A stretch of DNA of 64,000 bases from Regnicoccus frigidus (GTDB taxonomy: Bacteria > Cyanobacteriota > Cyanobacteriia > PCC-6307 > Cyanobiaceae): contig JAOANE010000055.1 of NCBI GenBank assembly GCA_025194985.1, positions 1 to 64,000 on the forward strand. The letters run 5' to 3'. Positions within the stretch are counted from its first letter, which is position 1, and the number at the start of each line of letters is the position of its first letter. Positions 23,535 to 31,985 of this stretch are shown here, in pieces. The position numbers were made by a program, and so were the translations under genes. The notes under the pieces are model-generated. The model was not told where the DNA came from. It saw nothing but the letters and a program-made list of their open reading frames with translations, and ran no database searches.

Positions 23535-24626
23535 CTAGCCAAGCAATTGCTCGCAGAGGGCCAGGCCGCTGCGCAGCGCTCCCTCGACGCGGCCCTGGCC
23601 AGGACCGGCCACACCATCGCCGCAGAAGGCAATCTGGCTGGAGGGGCAGAGCATGGTTGCGATGTCCAGTCCTGGCGGCAGCGGGAAGGCAGCCCGCCAG
23701 CGCATCAGCGACCGATCAGCGGCTGGTAGCGGGGCGGGGCCGAGCCAAATTGCCAAGGTTTCCATCAGGCGGTGGTACTGCTGCTGGATCCAGGCCTGGT
23801 CCTGCCCATCGCTCACCGTGGCGTCGGTGTGGAGCACCACGCCACAGCGGCCGTCAGGCAGTGGCTGAATCGACAGGCGCTGCCAACCCCAGTGCCGCTG
23901 GGGGGAATCAGCGAACTGCAACAGCTGAAATGGCAGCGCCCGCCAGGCCAGGGCGGCTTCGGCCTCGAAGCGCAGCAGCAGATTGCTGCGGGGCACGTAG
24001 CTGAGTGTGGCGATCGCCTCAAGCGCCTGACCCAGGGCAGGATCGGCGTCGGCAGCCTGGCGCAGGGGGATGTCGCTCCAGCCCATCACAGCGACGCTGC
24101 GGGGATGGGCCAGAAGGGTGCCGCTGAGCAGCAACCAATTGACAACAGCGAGTTGCTCACCGAGGGCGCCAAACAGCTGCCACTGTCCATCGGCTGTGCG
24201 CTCCAGGCGACGCACCAAAACACCGTAATGGCTGTCGATCAGGCCGCGGGCCGTGGCCAGTAGCCCGCGGCAGAGGCCATCGCTGCCGCCGCAGCCTCGA
24301 TAGAGAAAGCCCTCTGTCAGGGGGGCGCTGACTTTGAGCTGAAAATTTCCTTGGCTATCGAGGCGGCCGATCGTTCCGGTCCAGGGCTCAATCCAGCCGC
24401 CAGTTTCCAGGGTCTCAAGCAGCGGCAGCGGCTCGAGGCCGCTGATGTTAAACAAGGGGGCGCCATGGTCAAGCCGCCAACTCGGATCAACGCGGCTGCG
24501 GCGGGTTGCGCAGCGGCCACCGGGGCCACGCCCCGCTTCCCAGAGGCTGATCTCCCCGTCGAAGCCGTTGTGGCGGAGGCCGGATGCCAATGCGCAACCG
24601 GAGACACCCGCACCAATCACCGCCAC
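23535..24626 (-). CDS. FAD-dependent oxidoreductase (NAD(P)/FAD-binding family)
   Basis: The 363-aa protein begins with a dinucleotide-binding motif VAVIGAGVSGCALASGL and continues with LWEAGRGPGGRCATRR, typical of the amine-oxidase/RenF-like flavoproteins; near the C-terminus AFCGDGVAGPGQGRVEGALRSG binds the FAD. The substrate is unknown. The start is a GTG at 24626, overlapping the end of the 24644 gene closely; no better ATG is in frame. Confidence 0.8.
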   Translation of the reverse strand: MAVIGAGVSGCALASGLRHNGFDGEISLWEAGRGPGGRCATRRSRVDPSWRLDHGAPLFNISGLEPLPLLETLETGGWIEPWTGTIGRLDSQGNFQLKVSAPLTEGFLYRGCGGSDGLCRGLLATARGLIDSHYGVLVRRLERTADGQWQLFGALGEQLAVVNWLLLSGTLLAHPRSVAVMGWSDIPLRQAADADPALGQALEAIATLSYVPRSNLLLRFEAEAALAWRALPFQLLQFADSPQRHWGWQRLSIQPLPDGRCGVVLHTDATVSDGQDQAWIQQQYHRLMETLAIWLGPAPLPAADRSLMRWRAAFPLPPGLDIATMLCPSSQIAFCGDGVAGPGQGRVEGALRSGLALCEQLLG

Positions 24627-24643
24627 ATGGTCCGACCTGTTGA

Positions 24644-24913
24644 TCAGTGCATCAGCCCCGGCCAGGTGCCGGGATAACGCAAGGTGCGCCAGTCACCTCT
24701 GGGGGTGCTCACCTCGACGCCTATGCCGATTGGCTGCTCCACAGCACCTACCTGGTCTTGCCACCAATTAAGGGCTGCTTCCCAGGCGGCTTCCATCGAT
24801 TCGAAATGGTCATCAAGCACGGGGTGGGGCGAGCATTGCTGATCCACCAGTCGGTAGAGGCGGCGGGAGCTTTCGTTCAAAACAGACCTGACGCTGAAAG
24901 AAGAGGACGCCAT
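24644..24913 (-). CDS. Conserved hypothetical protein
   Basis: This 89-aa protein (MASSSFSVRSVLNESSRRLYRLVDQQ to GTWPGLMH) resembles small proteins seen next to flavoproteins in picocyanobacteria. The segment SMEAAWEAALNWWQDQ is helical. The function is unknown. It lies 17 bases upstream of the FAD oxidoreductase and is probably in the same transcript. Confidence 0.65.
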   Translation of the reverse strand: MASSSFSVRSVLNESSRRLYRLVDQQCSPHPVLDDHFESMEAAWEAALNWWQDQVGAVEQPIGIGVEVSTPRGDWRTLRYPGTWPGLMH

Positions 24914-25009
24914 GGGGTGAGCTGAAGCATTTCCCCATTGTGGTGACTGTGCCAGCTGCTGACTGTCACCTTGATTACCGACGGTGTTGTTCGTTACCTC
25001 AACCCCGCG

Positions 25010-25411
25010 TTACGTCAACACAGCGATGCAGTCGATTTCGACACGGGCGCCCTTCGGCAGGGCCGCTACCTGAACGCAGGCCCGTGCCGGCGAGACCCCG
25101 GCTCCGAAGCTTTCGGCATAGATCTTGTTCACCGCGGCGAAATCGGCCAGATCCGCCAGAAACACCGTGGTGCGCACCACCTGCTGGGCGCTGCAGCCTG
25201 CGGCCGCCAGCACCGCTGCGAGGTTGGCCAGTACTTGCCGGGTTTCAGCTTCCACATCTCCGTCCCCAACCATGCCCCCCGTCGCCGGGTCCAGCGCGAT
25301 CTGACCGGAGCAGAACAGCAGCGCTCCTGCCTTCACCGCCTGGTTGTAAGGACCGACCGGAGCAGGGGCCGCTGCCGTGTTGATCGCCTCAGGGACAGAA
25401 GCCAAGGGCAT
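25010..25411 (-). CDS. ridA: RidA family reactive enamine/imine deaminase
   Basis: RidA proteins hydrolyse reactive 2-aminoacrylate-type enamines from PLP enzymes. The 133-aa product shows PVGPYNQAVKAGALLFCSGQIALDPATG near the start, the mid motif VRTTVFLADLADFAAVNKIY, and the C-terminal PARACVQVAALPKGARVEIDCIA with the conserved Arg and Glu of the active site. The start ATG 25411 is chosen; ATG 25432 gives seven extra residues. It is divergent from the ABC ATPase gene. Confidence 0.92.
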   Translation of the reverse strand: MPLASVPEAINTAAAPAPVGPYNQAVKAGALLFCSGQIALDPATGGMVGDGDVEAETRQVLANLAAVLAAAGCSAQQVVRTTVFLADLADFAAVNKIYAESFGAGVSPARACVQVAALPKGARVEIDCIAVLT

Positions 25412-25442
25412 GGCAAGGGATGATGGGATCACGAGCCTACGG

Positions 25443-26669
25443 GTGTTCGGCTGCAGACCGACCGCGACATCGCCCTTGAATTCTTCCCCGATTGCCAGCC
25501 CGATTTCCTCCAGTGATTCCGGCTGGAGTGAAGCGCCTCATCGCGACCCGGCGCGTCTGGAAGACGTCTGGCATCGCTACGGGCAATCGCCTGCTGGGGA
25601 CGACTGGATCCTCAAAGGCATTCACTTCAACCTGCGCCCGGGCGAACTGGTTGGCCTGCTGGGGCCATCGGGCTGCGGCAAAACCACCCTGCTCCGCCTG
25701 ATCGCCGGTTTTGAGTGCCCCAGCCGTGGCCGAATCCTGATTCAGGGCCAGGAAGTGGCCGGGAGCCAGCGCTGGGTCGAGCCGGAGCGGCGCGGCGTTG
25801 GCATGGTCTTCCAGGATTACGCCCTCTTCCCCCATCTCGACGCCTGGCGCAACACCTGTTTCGGCCTGCGGCCACGCCAGGACCGCAGCCGGGCGAGCTG
25901 GCTGCTGGAGCTGCTCGGACTCAAGGGCCTGGAGCATCGCTTTCCGCACGAGCTCTCAGGAGGCCAGCGACAGCGGTTGGCCCTGGCCCGTGCCCTGGCG
26001 CCAGGGCCTGCGCTGTTGTTGCTCGATGAGCCCTTCTCCAACCTCGATGTGGATGTGCGCCTGCGCCTGCGCGGCGAGCTCCACGGTGTGCTGAGCCGCT
26101 GCGGGGCCAGCGGTGTGATCGTGACCCACGATCCCGAAGAGGCCCTGGCGATCTGTGATCGGGTGGCGGTGATGGAGGCGGGTCGCATCCATCAGTGCGC
26201 CAGCCCGCTTGAGTTGGTGACTGAACCGGCCAGTGCTTTTGTTGGGCGCTTCGTTCTGCAACGCAACCTGCTGCCGGCCCGTTGGCAGGGCGAGCGGCTG
26301 CTCACCCCGCTGGGCTGGCTGGAGCCGGCCCACTCCCAGGCCGGCAACGGGCAGATGGCTGAATCCAGCGATCTGGAGGTGTTGCTCGATCCCACTGGGC
26401 TGGAGTTAAGTGACGATCCCCAAGGCGATGCCTGGGTGACGGGCCGGGAATTCCTTGGTCGCGAATGGTTACTTCAGGTGCAACTCAGCCATCCGGGTCA
26501 AGCGCCGATCCAGTTGCGGCTGCGGCTGCCGCTGGATCAGGAGTTCAGCCACGGCCAGCGCTGCCGGCTGCGGCTGCGCCCCGGCCAGCCTGCCCTGCTC
26601 TTTCCCCAGGGACTCACCGTCCTGCCCGTTGCAGGCGATCCGCAACCAACTGAGCCGCAATTTGCCTAG
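25443..26669 (+). CDS. ABC transporter ATP-binding protein, iron(III)-type (FutC/FbpC-like)
   Basis: The protein carries a full nucleotide-binding domain: Walker A GPSGCGKTT, Q-loop VFQDYALFPHL, signature LSGGQRQRLALARAL, Walker B LLLLDEPFSNLD and H-loop VIVTHDPEEAL. A C-terminal TOBE-like domain (about residues 260-400) regulates transport. The closest type is the ferric-iron/spermidine-thiamine importers, FutC-like in cyanobacteria. The start is unsure: GTG 25443, ATG 25410 and TTG 25476 are in frame, and the first ~35 residues look poorly conserved. No permease or binding protein is adjacent. Confidence 0.8.
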   Translation: MFGCRPTATSPLNSSPIASPISSSDSGWSEAPHRDPARLEDVWHRYGQSPAGDDWILKGIHFNLRPGELVGLLGPSGCGKTTLLRLIAGFECPSRGRILIQGQEVAGSQRWVEPERRGVGMVFQDYALFPHLDAWRNTCFGLRPRQDRSRASWLLELLGLKGLEHRFPHELSGGQRQRLALARALAPGPALLLLDEPFSNLDVDVRLRLRGELHGVLSRCGASGVIVTHDPEEALAICDRVAVMEAGRIHQCASPLELVTEPASAFVGRFVLQRNLLPARWQGERLLTPLGWLEPAHSQAGNGQMAESSDLEVLLDPTGLELSDDPQGDAWVTGREFLGREWLLQVQLSHPGQAPIQLRLRLPLDQEFSHGQRCRLRLRPGQPALLFPQGLTVLPVAGDPQPTEPQFA

Positions 26670-26691
26670 GGCCTCAATCTGCCCCATAGCT

Positions 26692-27492
26692 TCAGCCTGC
26701 CCAGCTTTCCTTCTGGCGCCGCCGCTCGGCCAGCTCGGCTGGGTTCTGCGCCTGCAGAAACAGGTTGGTGGCGCGCTCCAAGGCGATCGTGCTGGGAATG
26801 GTCGAGGCGCCGGCCCGGCGCTTGGTGATCACCTCCAGCAGCCGTGCCTCGATCGCCGCCCTGCTGGCCAGCGCGCCAGCTGTGGCGACGCTGGCGGCCC
26901 AGCGCAGGTTGGCGAGCGTGTACTCGTGGGCGCACCAGACCCGGGTGTCGGCGGGCAGGGCAGCAAGGCTCTGCAACGAGCGCTGCATCTGCTCGGCACT
27001 GCCTTCAAACAAGCGCCCGCAGCCACCGGCGAACAGCGTGTCGCCGCAGAACAGTTCGCCGCTACCGCCGGGCACGGCCGGCAGGACATAGGCCAGGTGA
27101 GAGCGGGTGTGGCCGGGCACTGCCAGCACCTTGATGGTGCGACCGAGCAAGGTGAGCTCCTCACCGCCGTTGAGCGATCGGGTCTGGAAGGGGATGCGCT
27201 CGCGGTCGGCGGCGGCGGCGATCACCTGGGCGCCAGGCCATTCGGCCAGCAGCCCCGGGGTGCCGCCGATGTGATCGCTGTGGTGATGGGTCTGCAGCAC
27301 CGCTTCGAGTTCCAGCCCGCGCTGCCGCAGCCAGCGGATCACCGCCGGCGCCACCGCCGGATCCACCACCACCGCCCGACGGCTGTTGTGCAGCACGAAC
27401 ACGTAGTTGTCGCTGAGCACAGGAATCAGGGCCACATCCACCGCCACGTCCACCGCCACATCAGCGGCCCGCTCGCTTCCGGTTGGGCCCAT
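26692..27492 (-). CDS. gloB: Hydroxyacylglutathione hydrolase (glyoxalase II)
   Basis: GloB hydrolyses S-lactoylglutathione in methylglyoxal detoxification. The 266-aa metallo-beta-lactamase fold shows the binuclear metal motif THHHSDHIGG (about residues 92-101), VPGHTRSHLAYVLP, LFCGDTLFAGGCGRLFEG and the substrate-binding C-terminus with CAHEYTLANLRWA. The N-terminus holds an odd 12-base triple repeat encoding DVAV units before ALIPVLSDNYVF, so the true start may be internal. It is divergent from hisG, 29 bases away. Confidence 0.93.
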   Translation of the reverse strand: MGPTGSERAADVAVDVAVDVALIPVLSDNYVFVLHNSRRAVVVDPAVAPAVIRWLRQRGLELEAVLQTHHHSDHIGGTPGLLAEWPGAQVIAAAADRERIPFQTRSLNGGEELTLLGRTIKVLAVPGHTRSHLAYVLPAVPGGSGELFCGDTLFAGGCGRLFEGSAEQMQRSLQSLAALPADTRVWCAHEYTLANLRWAASVATAGALASRAAIEARLLEVITKRRAGASTIPSTIALERATNLFLQAQNPAELAERRRQKESWAG

Positions 27493-27521
27493 CGTTAAAG
27501 TCCAGATTGCGGTGTAGTTCC

Positions 27522-28181
27522 ATGATCACCGTCGCTCTGGCCAAGGGGGCCCTGCTCAAGGATTCGGTGCGGCGCTTTGCTGCTGCCGGTCTGGATTTCA
27601 GCACCCTGCTTGATGACGACAATCGCCAACTGATGGTGCCCAGTCCCTGCGGCAAGGCCCGGGCCCTGCTGGTGCGCAATGCCGATGTGCCCGTGTATGT
27701 GGCCTACGGCCAGGCCCAGCTCGGCATCGTCGGTGACGATGTGCTGCGTGAGCACCAGTTGCCCGTGGCGCCCCTGCTCGACCTCGGTTTCGGTGGTTGT
27801 CGCATGGCGGTGGCCGTCAGGGCCAGCAGTGGCTACCGCCGCGCCGCCGATCTGCCGGCCCACTGCCGGGTGGCCAGCAAATTTGTGCGCTGCGCCGAAG
27901 TTTTCTTTGACCAGCTCGATCTGCCGGTGGAGCTGATTCAGCTCACCGGATCGGTGGAACTCGGTCCGATCACCGGCATGTCCGAGGCGATCGTCGATCT
28001 TGTGGCCACAGGCCGCACCCTGCGTGACAACGGCCTGGTGGCGATCGAAGACCTGTTCACCAGCACGGCCCGCCTGATCGGTCACCCGATCGCCCTGCGC
28101 CTCGATCAAGGGGAGCTGCAGTCGATTGTGGAGCGGATTGCTGCCACCTCAAGGCTGGCCAGCCCTGCGGGGGTGGCCTGA
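27522..28181 (+). CDS. hisG: ATP phosphoribosyltransferase, short form
   Basis: HisG starts histidine synthesis by joining ATP and PRPP. The 219-aa product is the short form, which needs the HisZ regulatory subunit encoded elsewhere. Recognisable parts are MITVALAKGALLKDSVRRF at the N-terminus, YGQAQLGIVGDDVLRE, RVASKFVRCAEVFF and the PRPP loop region GSVELGPITGMSEAIVDLVATGRTL. The ATG 27522 is chosen over a longer frame. The stop overlaps the next ATG by one base. Confidence 0.95.
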   Translation: MITVALAKGALLKDSVRRFAAAGLDFSTLLDDDNRQLMVPSPCGKARALLVRNADVPVYVAYGQAQLGIVGDDVLREHQLPVAPLLDLGFGGCRMAVAVRASSGYRRAADLPAHCRVASKFVRCAEVFFDQLDLPVELIQLTGSVELGPITGMSEAIVDLVATGRTLRDNGLVAIEDLFTSTARLIGHPIALRLDQGELQSIVERIAATSRLASPAGVA

Positions 28182-29980
28182 TGGCCAGGCTTGATCGGGT
28201 CCGCCTGCAGCGGCTGCTGCCCTACCTGGGTCGCGACCGTCGCCGCCTGCTGCTCACCCTGCTGCTGCTGATTCCGGTGGCCTTGTCCTCCGCCATTCAG
28301 CCCCTGCTGGTGGGTCAGGCGATCTCGGTGTTGCGCCGGGAACCCACCCTCGGTTGGCTTACGGGTCTGGCGGTCCCCGAGGCGATGCGTCTGCTGGTGT
28401 TCCTGCTGCTTGGGGCCGTGTTGTTTCGGCTCGCTCTCCAGGGGGTCCAGAGCTACAGCGTGCAGGCGGTGGGACAGCGGCTGACGGCCCGGATCCGCAA
28501 CGACCTGTTTCGCCACGCCATGGAGCTCTCGCTCCGCTTCCACGACCGAACCCCCGTGGGCAAGCTGCTCACCCGCCTCACCAGTGATGTCGATGCCCTT
28601 GCTGAAGTCTTCGGCAGCGGGGCCGTGGGGGTGTTGGCCGATCTGGTCACCCTGTTGGTGATCGCCATCACCATGCTCACGATCGAGGCCCGGCTCGGGG
28701 CCTTGCTGCTGGTGATCCAGATCCCCGTGGTGTTGTCGATTCTTTGGCTGCAGGGCCGCTACCGCAAGGCCAACTACCGCGTGCGGGAGGAGCTCAGCCA
28801 GCTCAACGCCGACCTGCAGGAAAACCTCCAGGGTCTGGAGGTGGTGCAGATGTTCCGGCGGGAGAGCACCAATGCGCAGCGGTTCTCCGTCACCACTGAC
28901 GCCTACCGCAAGGCGGTGGGAGGCACGATTTTCTACGACAGCTCCATCTCGGCCTTCCTGGAATGGGTGTCGCTGACGGCCGTGGCCGTGGTGCTGGCTC
29001 TCGGTGGCTGGATGGTGACCACGGGGGCGATGGGGTTGGGCACCCTCACCACCTTCATCCTGTTCTCCCAGCGGCTGTTTGATCCGCTGCGCCAGTTGGC
29101 GGAACGCTTCACCCAGATTCAGGGCGGTCTCACGGCCGTCGAGCGGATCGGCGAGCTCCTCGAAGAACCGATTGAGATCAGCGACCTGGCCGAGTCCCAG
29201 CGCAGCCTTGCTGCCGTCCATTCCGGCCTGGAGCGCTCCAGCGCCGGCGAGGTGATCTTCGAGAACGTCTCGTTTGCCTACCGCCCCGATGATCCGATCC
29301 TGAGCGACCTGAGTTTCCAGATCGCGCCTGGTGAGCATGTGGCCTTAGTCGGCCCCACCGGCGCTGGTAAAACCACCGTGATCCGCCTGCTCTGCCGCCT
29401 GTACGAGCCGCAACAGGGGCGGATCCTGCTCGATGGCATCGACATCCGCCAGTTGCCGATTGCCACCCTGCGCCAGCGGCTTGGTGTGGTTCTGCAGGAC
29501 ACCTTTTTGTTCAGCGGAAATGTGGCCGACAACCTGCGCCTCGATGCCGCCATCGACGACCAGGCCATGCTGGCGCTCTGCCGAGGCCTGGGCCTTGAGG
29601 CGCTGCTGCGCCGGCTCCCCGATGGCCTGGCCACGGAACTGCGGGAGCGCGGCGGCAATCTTTCCTCCGGAGAACGGCAGCTGCTGTCGGTTGCCCGGGT
29701 CGCCATCCGCAATCCCTCGGTGCTGGTGATGGATGAGGCCACCGCCTTTCTCGACCCCTCCACCGAGGCCACCCTGCAGCGCGACCTCGACAGGCTGCTC
29801 AAGGCCCGTACGGCGATCGTGATTGCCCACCGCCTGGCCACTGTGGAGGCGGCTGATCGCATCCTGGTGCTGCGCAAGGGCCGGCTGATTGAGCAGGGCA
29901 CCCACCAGCAACTACGCCGGCAGGGTGGCCTTTATGCCCAGTTGGCGGAACTTCAGGAGCGTGGATTGGTCAGGCTCTGA
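28181..29980 (+). CDS. ABC exporter, fused permease and ATPase (MsbA-like)
   Basis: The 599-aa half-transporter has a six-helix transmembrane domain (about residues 20-310) and an ATPase domain with Walker A GPTGAGKTT, signature LSSGERQLLSVAR and Walker B VLVMDEATAFLD. Such exporters act as dimers in the inner membrane on lipids, peptides or drugs; the substrate is not predictable here. It is coupled to hisG by TGATG, a common compact arrangement rather than a functional link. Its 3' end overlaps the convergent hydrolase gene by 28 bases. Confidence 0.92.
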   Translation: MARLDRVRLQRLLPYLGRDRRRLLLTLLLLIPVALSSAIQPLLVGQAISVLRREPTLGWLTGLAVPEAMRLLVFLLLGAVLFRLALQGVQSYSVQAVGQRLTARIRNDLFRHAMELSLRFHDRTPVGKLLTRLTSDVDALAEVFGSGAVGVLADLVTLLVIAITMLTIEARLGALLLVIQIPVVLSILWLQGRYRKANYRVREELSQLNADLQENLQGLEVVQMFRRESTNAQRFSVTTDAYRKAVGGTIFYDSSISAFLEWVSLTAVAVVLALGGWMVTTGAMGLGTLTTFILFSQRLFDPLRQLAERFTQIQGGLTAVERIGELLEEPIEISDLAESQRSLAAVHSGLERSSAGEVIFENVSFAYRPDDPILSDLSFQIAPGEHVALVGPTGAGKTTVIRLLCRLYEPQQGRILLDGIDIRQLPIATLRQRLGVVLQDTFLFSGNVADNLRLDAAIDDQAMLALCRGLGLEALLRRLPDGLATELRERGGNLSSGERQLLSVARVAIRNPSVLVMDEATAFLDPSTEATLQRDLDRLLKARTAIVIAHRLATVEAADRILVLRKGRLIEQGTHQQLRRQGGLYAQLAELQERGLVRL

Positions 29981-30750
29981 GCGCTGGGGAAGCCCTGGCC
30001 ATCCCTGGTTCTGCCGCTGCCAGCGATCCGTTTTTCCAGCCAGGCGTCGATCAGGGCGGCCAGCTGGCGGGGGCTCTCGCGCATCGGCAGATGGCCGCAA
30101 CCGTCGAGGACCGCCAGCTCATGCTGGTCGCTGTAGCCGGCCAGGTGGCGCACGTAGCGGGGCTCCATCACCTGGTCACGGCTGCCGGCAATCCAGAGGC
30201 TCGGCACCTGAAGGGCGGCGGTGAGGCCTGGAATCTCGCGTACGGCCGCCCGGCTGGTGCTGCAGGCCAGCAGCCCCAGGGCGGCACGGCGATCGGCGAT
30301 CAGGGGACTGCGGATCGAGGCGGTTCCCGGCCAGCCGGCCAGCCAGCCTGGCCGGAAGCGCAACAGGGCGGCGCCCCCCTGCCGCAGCCGGGCGAAGGCC
30401 CGTGGCTGGTAGACCCCTCCGCCGACGCCGATCTGGATCACCCCAAGCAAGTGGTCACCGAGCAGGGGAGCGGCATGCAGCGCCAGGCTGCCACCGAGTG
30501 AATGGCCCACCAGCACGATCGGTCTGTTGCCGGCCTGTTCCAGGCTTTGCTGGGCCACCCAGCGGCCGTAGCTGGCCAGGCTTGGCTGCAGGCCCCGGGG
30601 TCGGGGCCGCTGACCGAACCCCGGCAGATCGGGCGCCTCCACCCGCCAGCGGGGTGCCAGTTCCTCCAGTAGGGGATGCCAAAGCTGGCCGGAGAGCAGC
30701 CAGCCATGCAGGCAGATCAACAGGGGGTCGCCGGTGTTGCGTGCTGGCAT
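29953..30750 (-). CDS. Alpha/beta-fold hydrolase
   Basis: The 265-aa protein starting MPARNTGDPLLICLHGWLLSG shows the oxyanion segment LHGW, nucleophile elbow VGHSLGGSLAL (Ser nucleophile), an acid region around SLWIAGSRDQVMEP and the catalytic His in LDGCGHLPMRESP. The substrate is unknown; esterase or lipase-like activity is family-based. The frame is open further upstream to 31602, but that part is the antisense of the acetyltransferase gene and is rejected. Its start faces the divergent GNAT gene. Confidence 0.88.
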   Translation of the reverse strand: MPARNTGDPLLICLHGWLLSGQLWHPLLEELAPRWRVEAPDLPGFGQRPRPRGLQPSLASYGRWVAQQSLEQAGNRPIVLVGHSLGGSLALHAAPLLGDHLLGVIQIGVGGGVYQPRAFARLRQGGAALLRFRPGWLAGWPGTASIRSPLIADRRAALGLLACSTSRAAVREIPGLTAALQVPSLWIAGSRDQVMEPRYVRHLAGYSDQHELAVLDGCGHLPMRESPRQLAALIDAWLEKRIAGSGRTRDGQGFPSAQSLTNPRS

Positions 30751-30819
30751 CCCTTCAGCGTTGGTTGCCTTCCAGCCTGCAACGGCGCGCCGAGGATCGG
30801 GCAGGATCGTGCCATTGCG

Positions 30820-31326
30820 TTGCCGCGCCCCTCTGGTTTGGATTCCACCGACTTCCTGGCCAGTGCCTACGGCTCCCAGTTCCGGGTCTGCCCCACGCCC
30901 AATCCGAAGCTTCAGCTCGTCTTGAGCCTGGAGAGGGAGATTGATCTGCTCGAACTCGAGAGGCTCTGCGATGCCGTCGGTTGGAGCCGCCGGCCCCTGC
31001 GCCGCGTGCGCAAGGCGCTTGAGCACAGCTTGCTGAGGGTGGGGCTCTGGCGACACGATCCACGCCTGCCGAAGCTGGTGGGCTTTGCCCGCTGCACCGG
31101 TGATGGGGTGTTGGAGGCCACGGTCTGGGATGTGGCGGTCCATCCCACCTACCAGGGGGCGGGGCTGGGCAAGGAGCTGATGGCTTTCGTGCTCGAGCAG
31201 CTGCGGCAGATGGAGGTGGAGCGCGTCACCCTGTTCGCTGACCCCGACGTGATCGGCTTCTACCAGCTGCAGGGTTGGCAGCTGGAGCCCCGTCAACGAC
31301 GCTGCGCCTTCTGGTATTCCCCCTGA
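30820..31326 (+). CDS. GNAT family N-acetyltransferase (Ycf52-like)
   Basis: The C-terminal part has the acetyl-CoA loop ATVWDVAVHPTYQGAGLGKELMAFVLEQL followed by VTLFADPDVIGFYQLQGW, as in the GNAT family; cyanobacterial and plastid Ycf52 proteins have this layout. The acceptor is unknown. No ATG is in frame after the divergent hydrolase start, so TTG 30820 is a tentative start; TTG 30838 is another. Length from 30820 is 168 aa, normal for the family. Confidence 0.82.
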   Translation: MPRPSGLDSTDFLASAYGSQFRVCPTPNPKLQLVLSLEREIDLLELERLCDAVGWSRRPLRRVRKALEHSLLRVGLWRHDPRLPKLVGFARCTGDGVLEATVWDVAVHPTYQGAGLGKELMAFVLEQLRQMEVERVTLFADPDVIGFYQLQGWQLEPRQRRCAFWYSP

Positions 31327-31337
31327 ATGGCCTGGCT

Positions 31338-31985
31338 TTAAACGGTCGGGCCCTGCCAGGGGCCCAGATCCCCGACACGATCGAGGTCGGCCGCCAGCGG
31401 CAGCAGGGCCGTCTCCAGGGCCAGGCCGGCAGCCACCTCCAGGGTCTGGTGCCGCACGGCCTGTCCGCCCCAGGCGATGCCGCAGAAGAGGGCTGGATGG
31501 AAGCGGTTCATGCCAATCAACCAATAGCCCCCGTCGAGGGCAGGCCCCAGCACCAGCGGTGCCCGCTCTAAGGCCGCAAACGCGCCTTGCAGATCCCGCC
31601 ATTCCAGCCCGGGAAGGTCGGTGCCGATCAGCACCACCTGCCGGGCGCCCTCCCGGAAGGCATGTCTGGTCTGACGCGCCATGCGCAGGCCGAGGTTGCC
31701 CTCACCCTGGAGGCTGAACCGATCGGCTCCAAGCGCCGCTGCCCAGCGCTTCGCGGCCCTCGGGCCAAGTCCAGCGACGGCCAGCAGGGTTTCGATCGGA
31801 GCTGTGGCCGTCGCGCAGCGCCGGGCGACCGCCAGGGTGTGGCCGGTGAGGCGTTGCTGGATCCGGGCCGCCATCGGCGCCCCGAGGCTGGCGGCCAGGC
31901 GCCGCTTGCAGCGACCGGGCGCTGGCCAGCGGCTCATCACCACCAAGCGCCTGGGGCCACTGGCTGGAGCTGATCGGCGCGTCAA
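31338..31985 (-). CDS. TIGR04282-type glycosyltransferase-like protein (DUF2064)
   Basis: The 215-aa protein shows LVVMSRWPAPGRCKRRLAASLG at the N-terminus and VVLIGTDLPGLEWRDLQGAFAAL, then LVLGPALDGGYWLIGMNRFHPALFCGIAWG. These are hallmarks of the family of nucleotide-sugar-transferase-like proteins called rSAM-associated transferase 1. The reaction is unknown. The start is TTG 31985, overlapping the stop of the protease gene by four bases; starting at the internal ATG 31937 would lose the conserved LVV strand. Confidence 0.82.
   Translation of the reverse strand: MTRRSAPASGPRRLVVMSRWPAPGRCKRRLAASLGAPMAARIQQRLTGHTLAVARRCATATAPIETLLAVAGLGPRAAKRWAAALGADRFSLQGEGNLGLRMARQTRHAFREGARQVVLIGTDLPGLEWRDLQGAFAALERAPLVLGPALDGGYWLIGMNRFHPALFCGIAWGGQAVRHQTLEVAAGLALETALLPLAADLDRVGDLGPWQGPTV

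Noticed and set aside
30751..31602. N-terminal extension of the alpha/beta hydrolase frame
   Set aside because: This part is antisense to the acetyltransferase gene; the hydrolase family starts near MPARNTGDPLLICLHGW.
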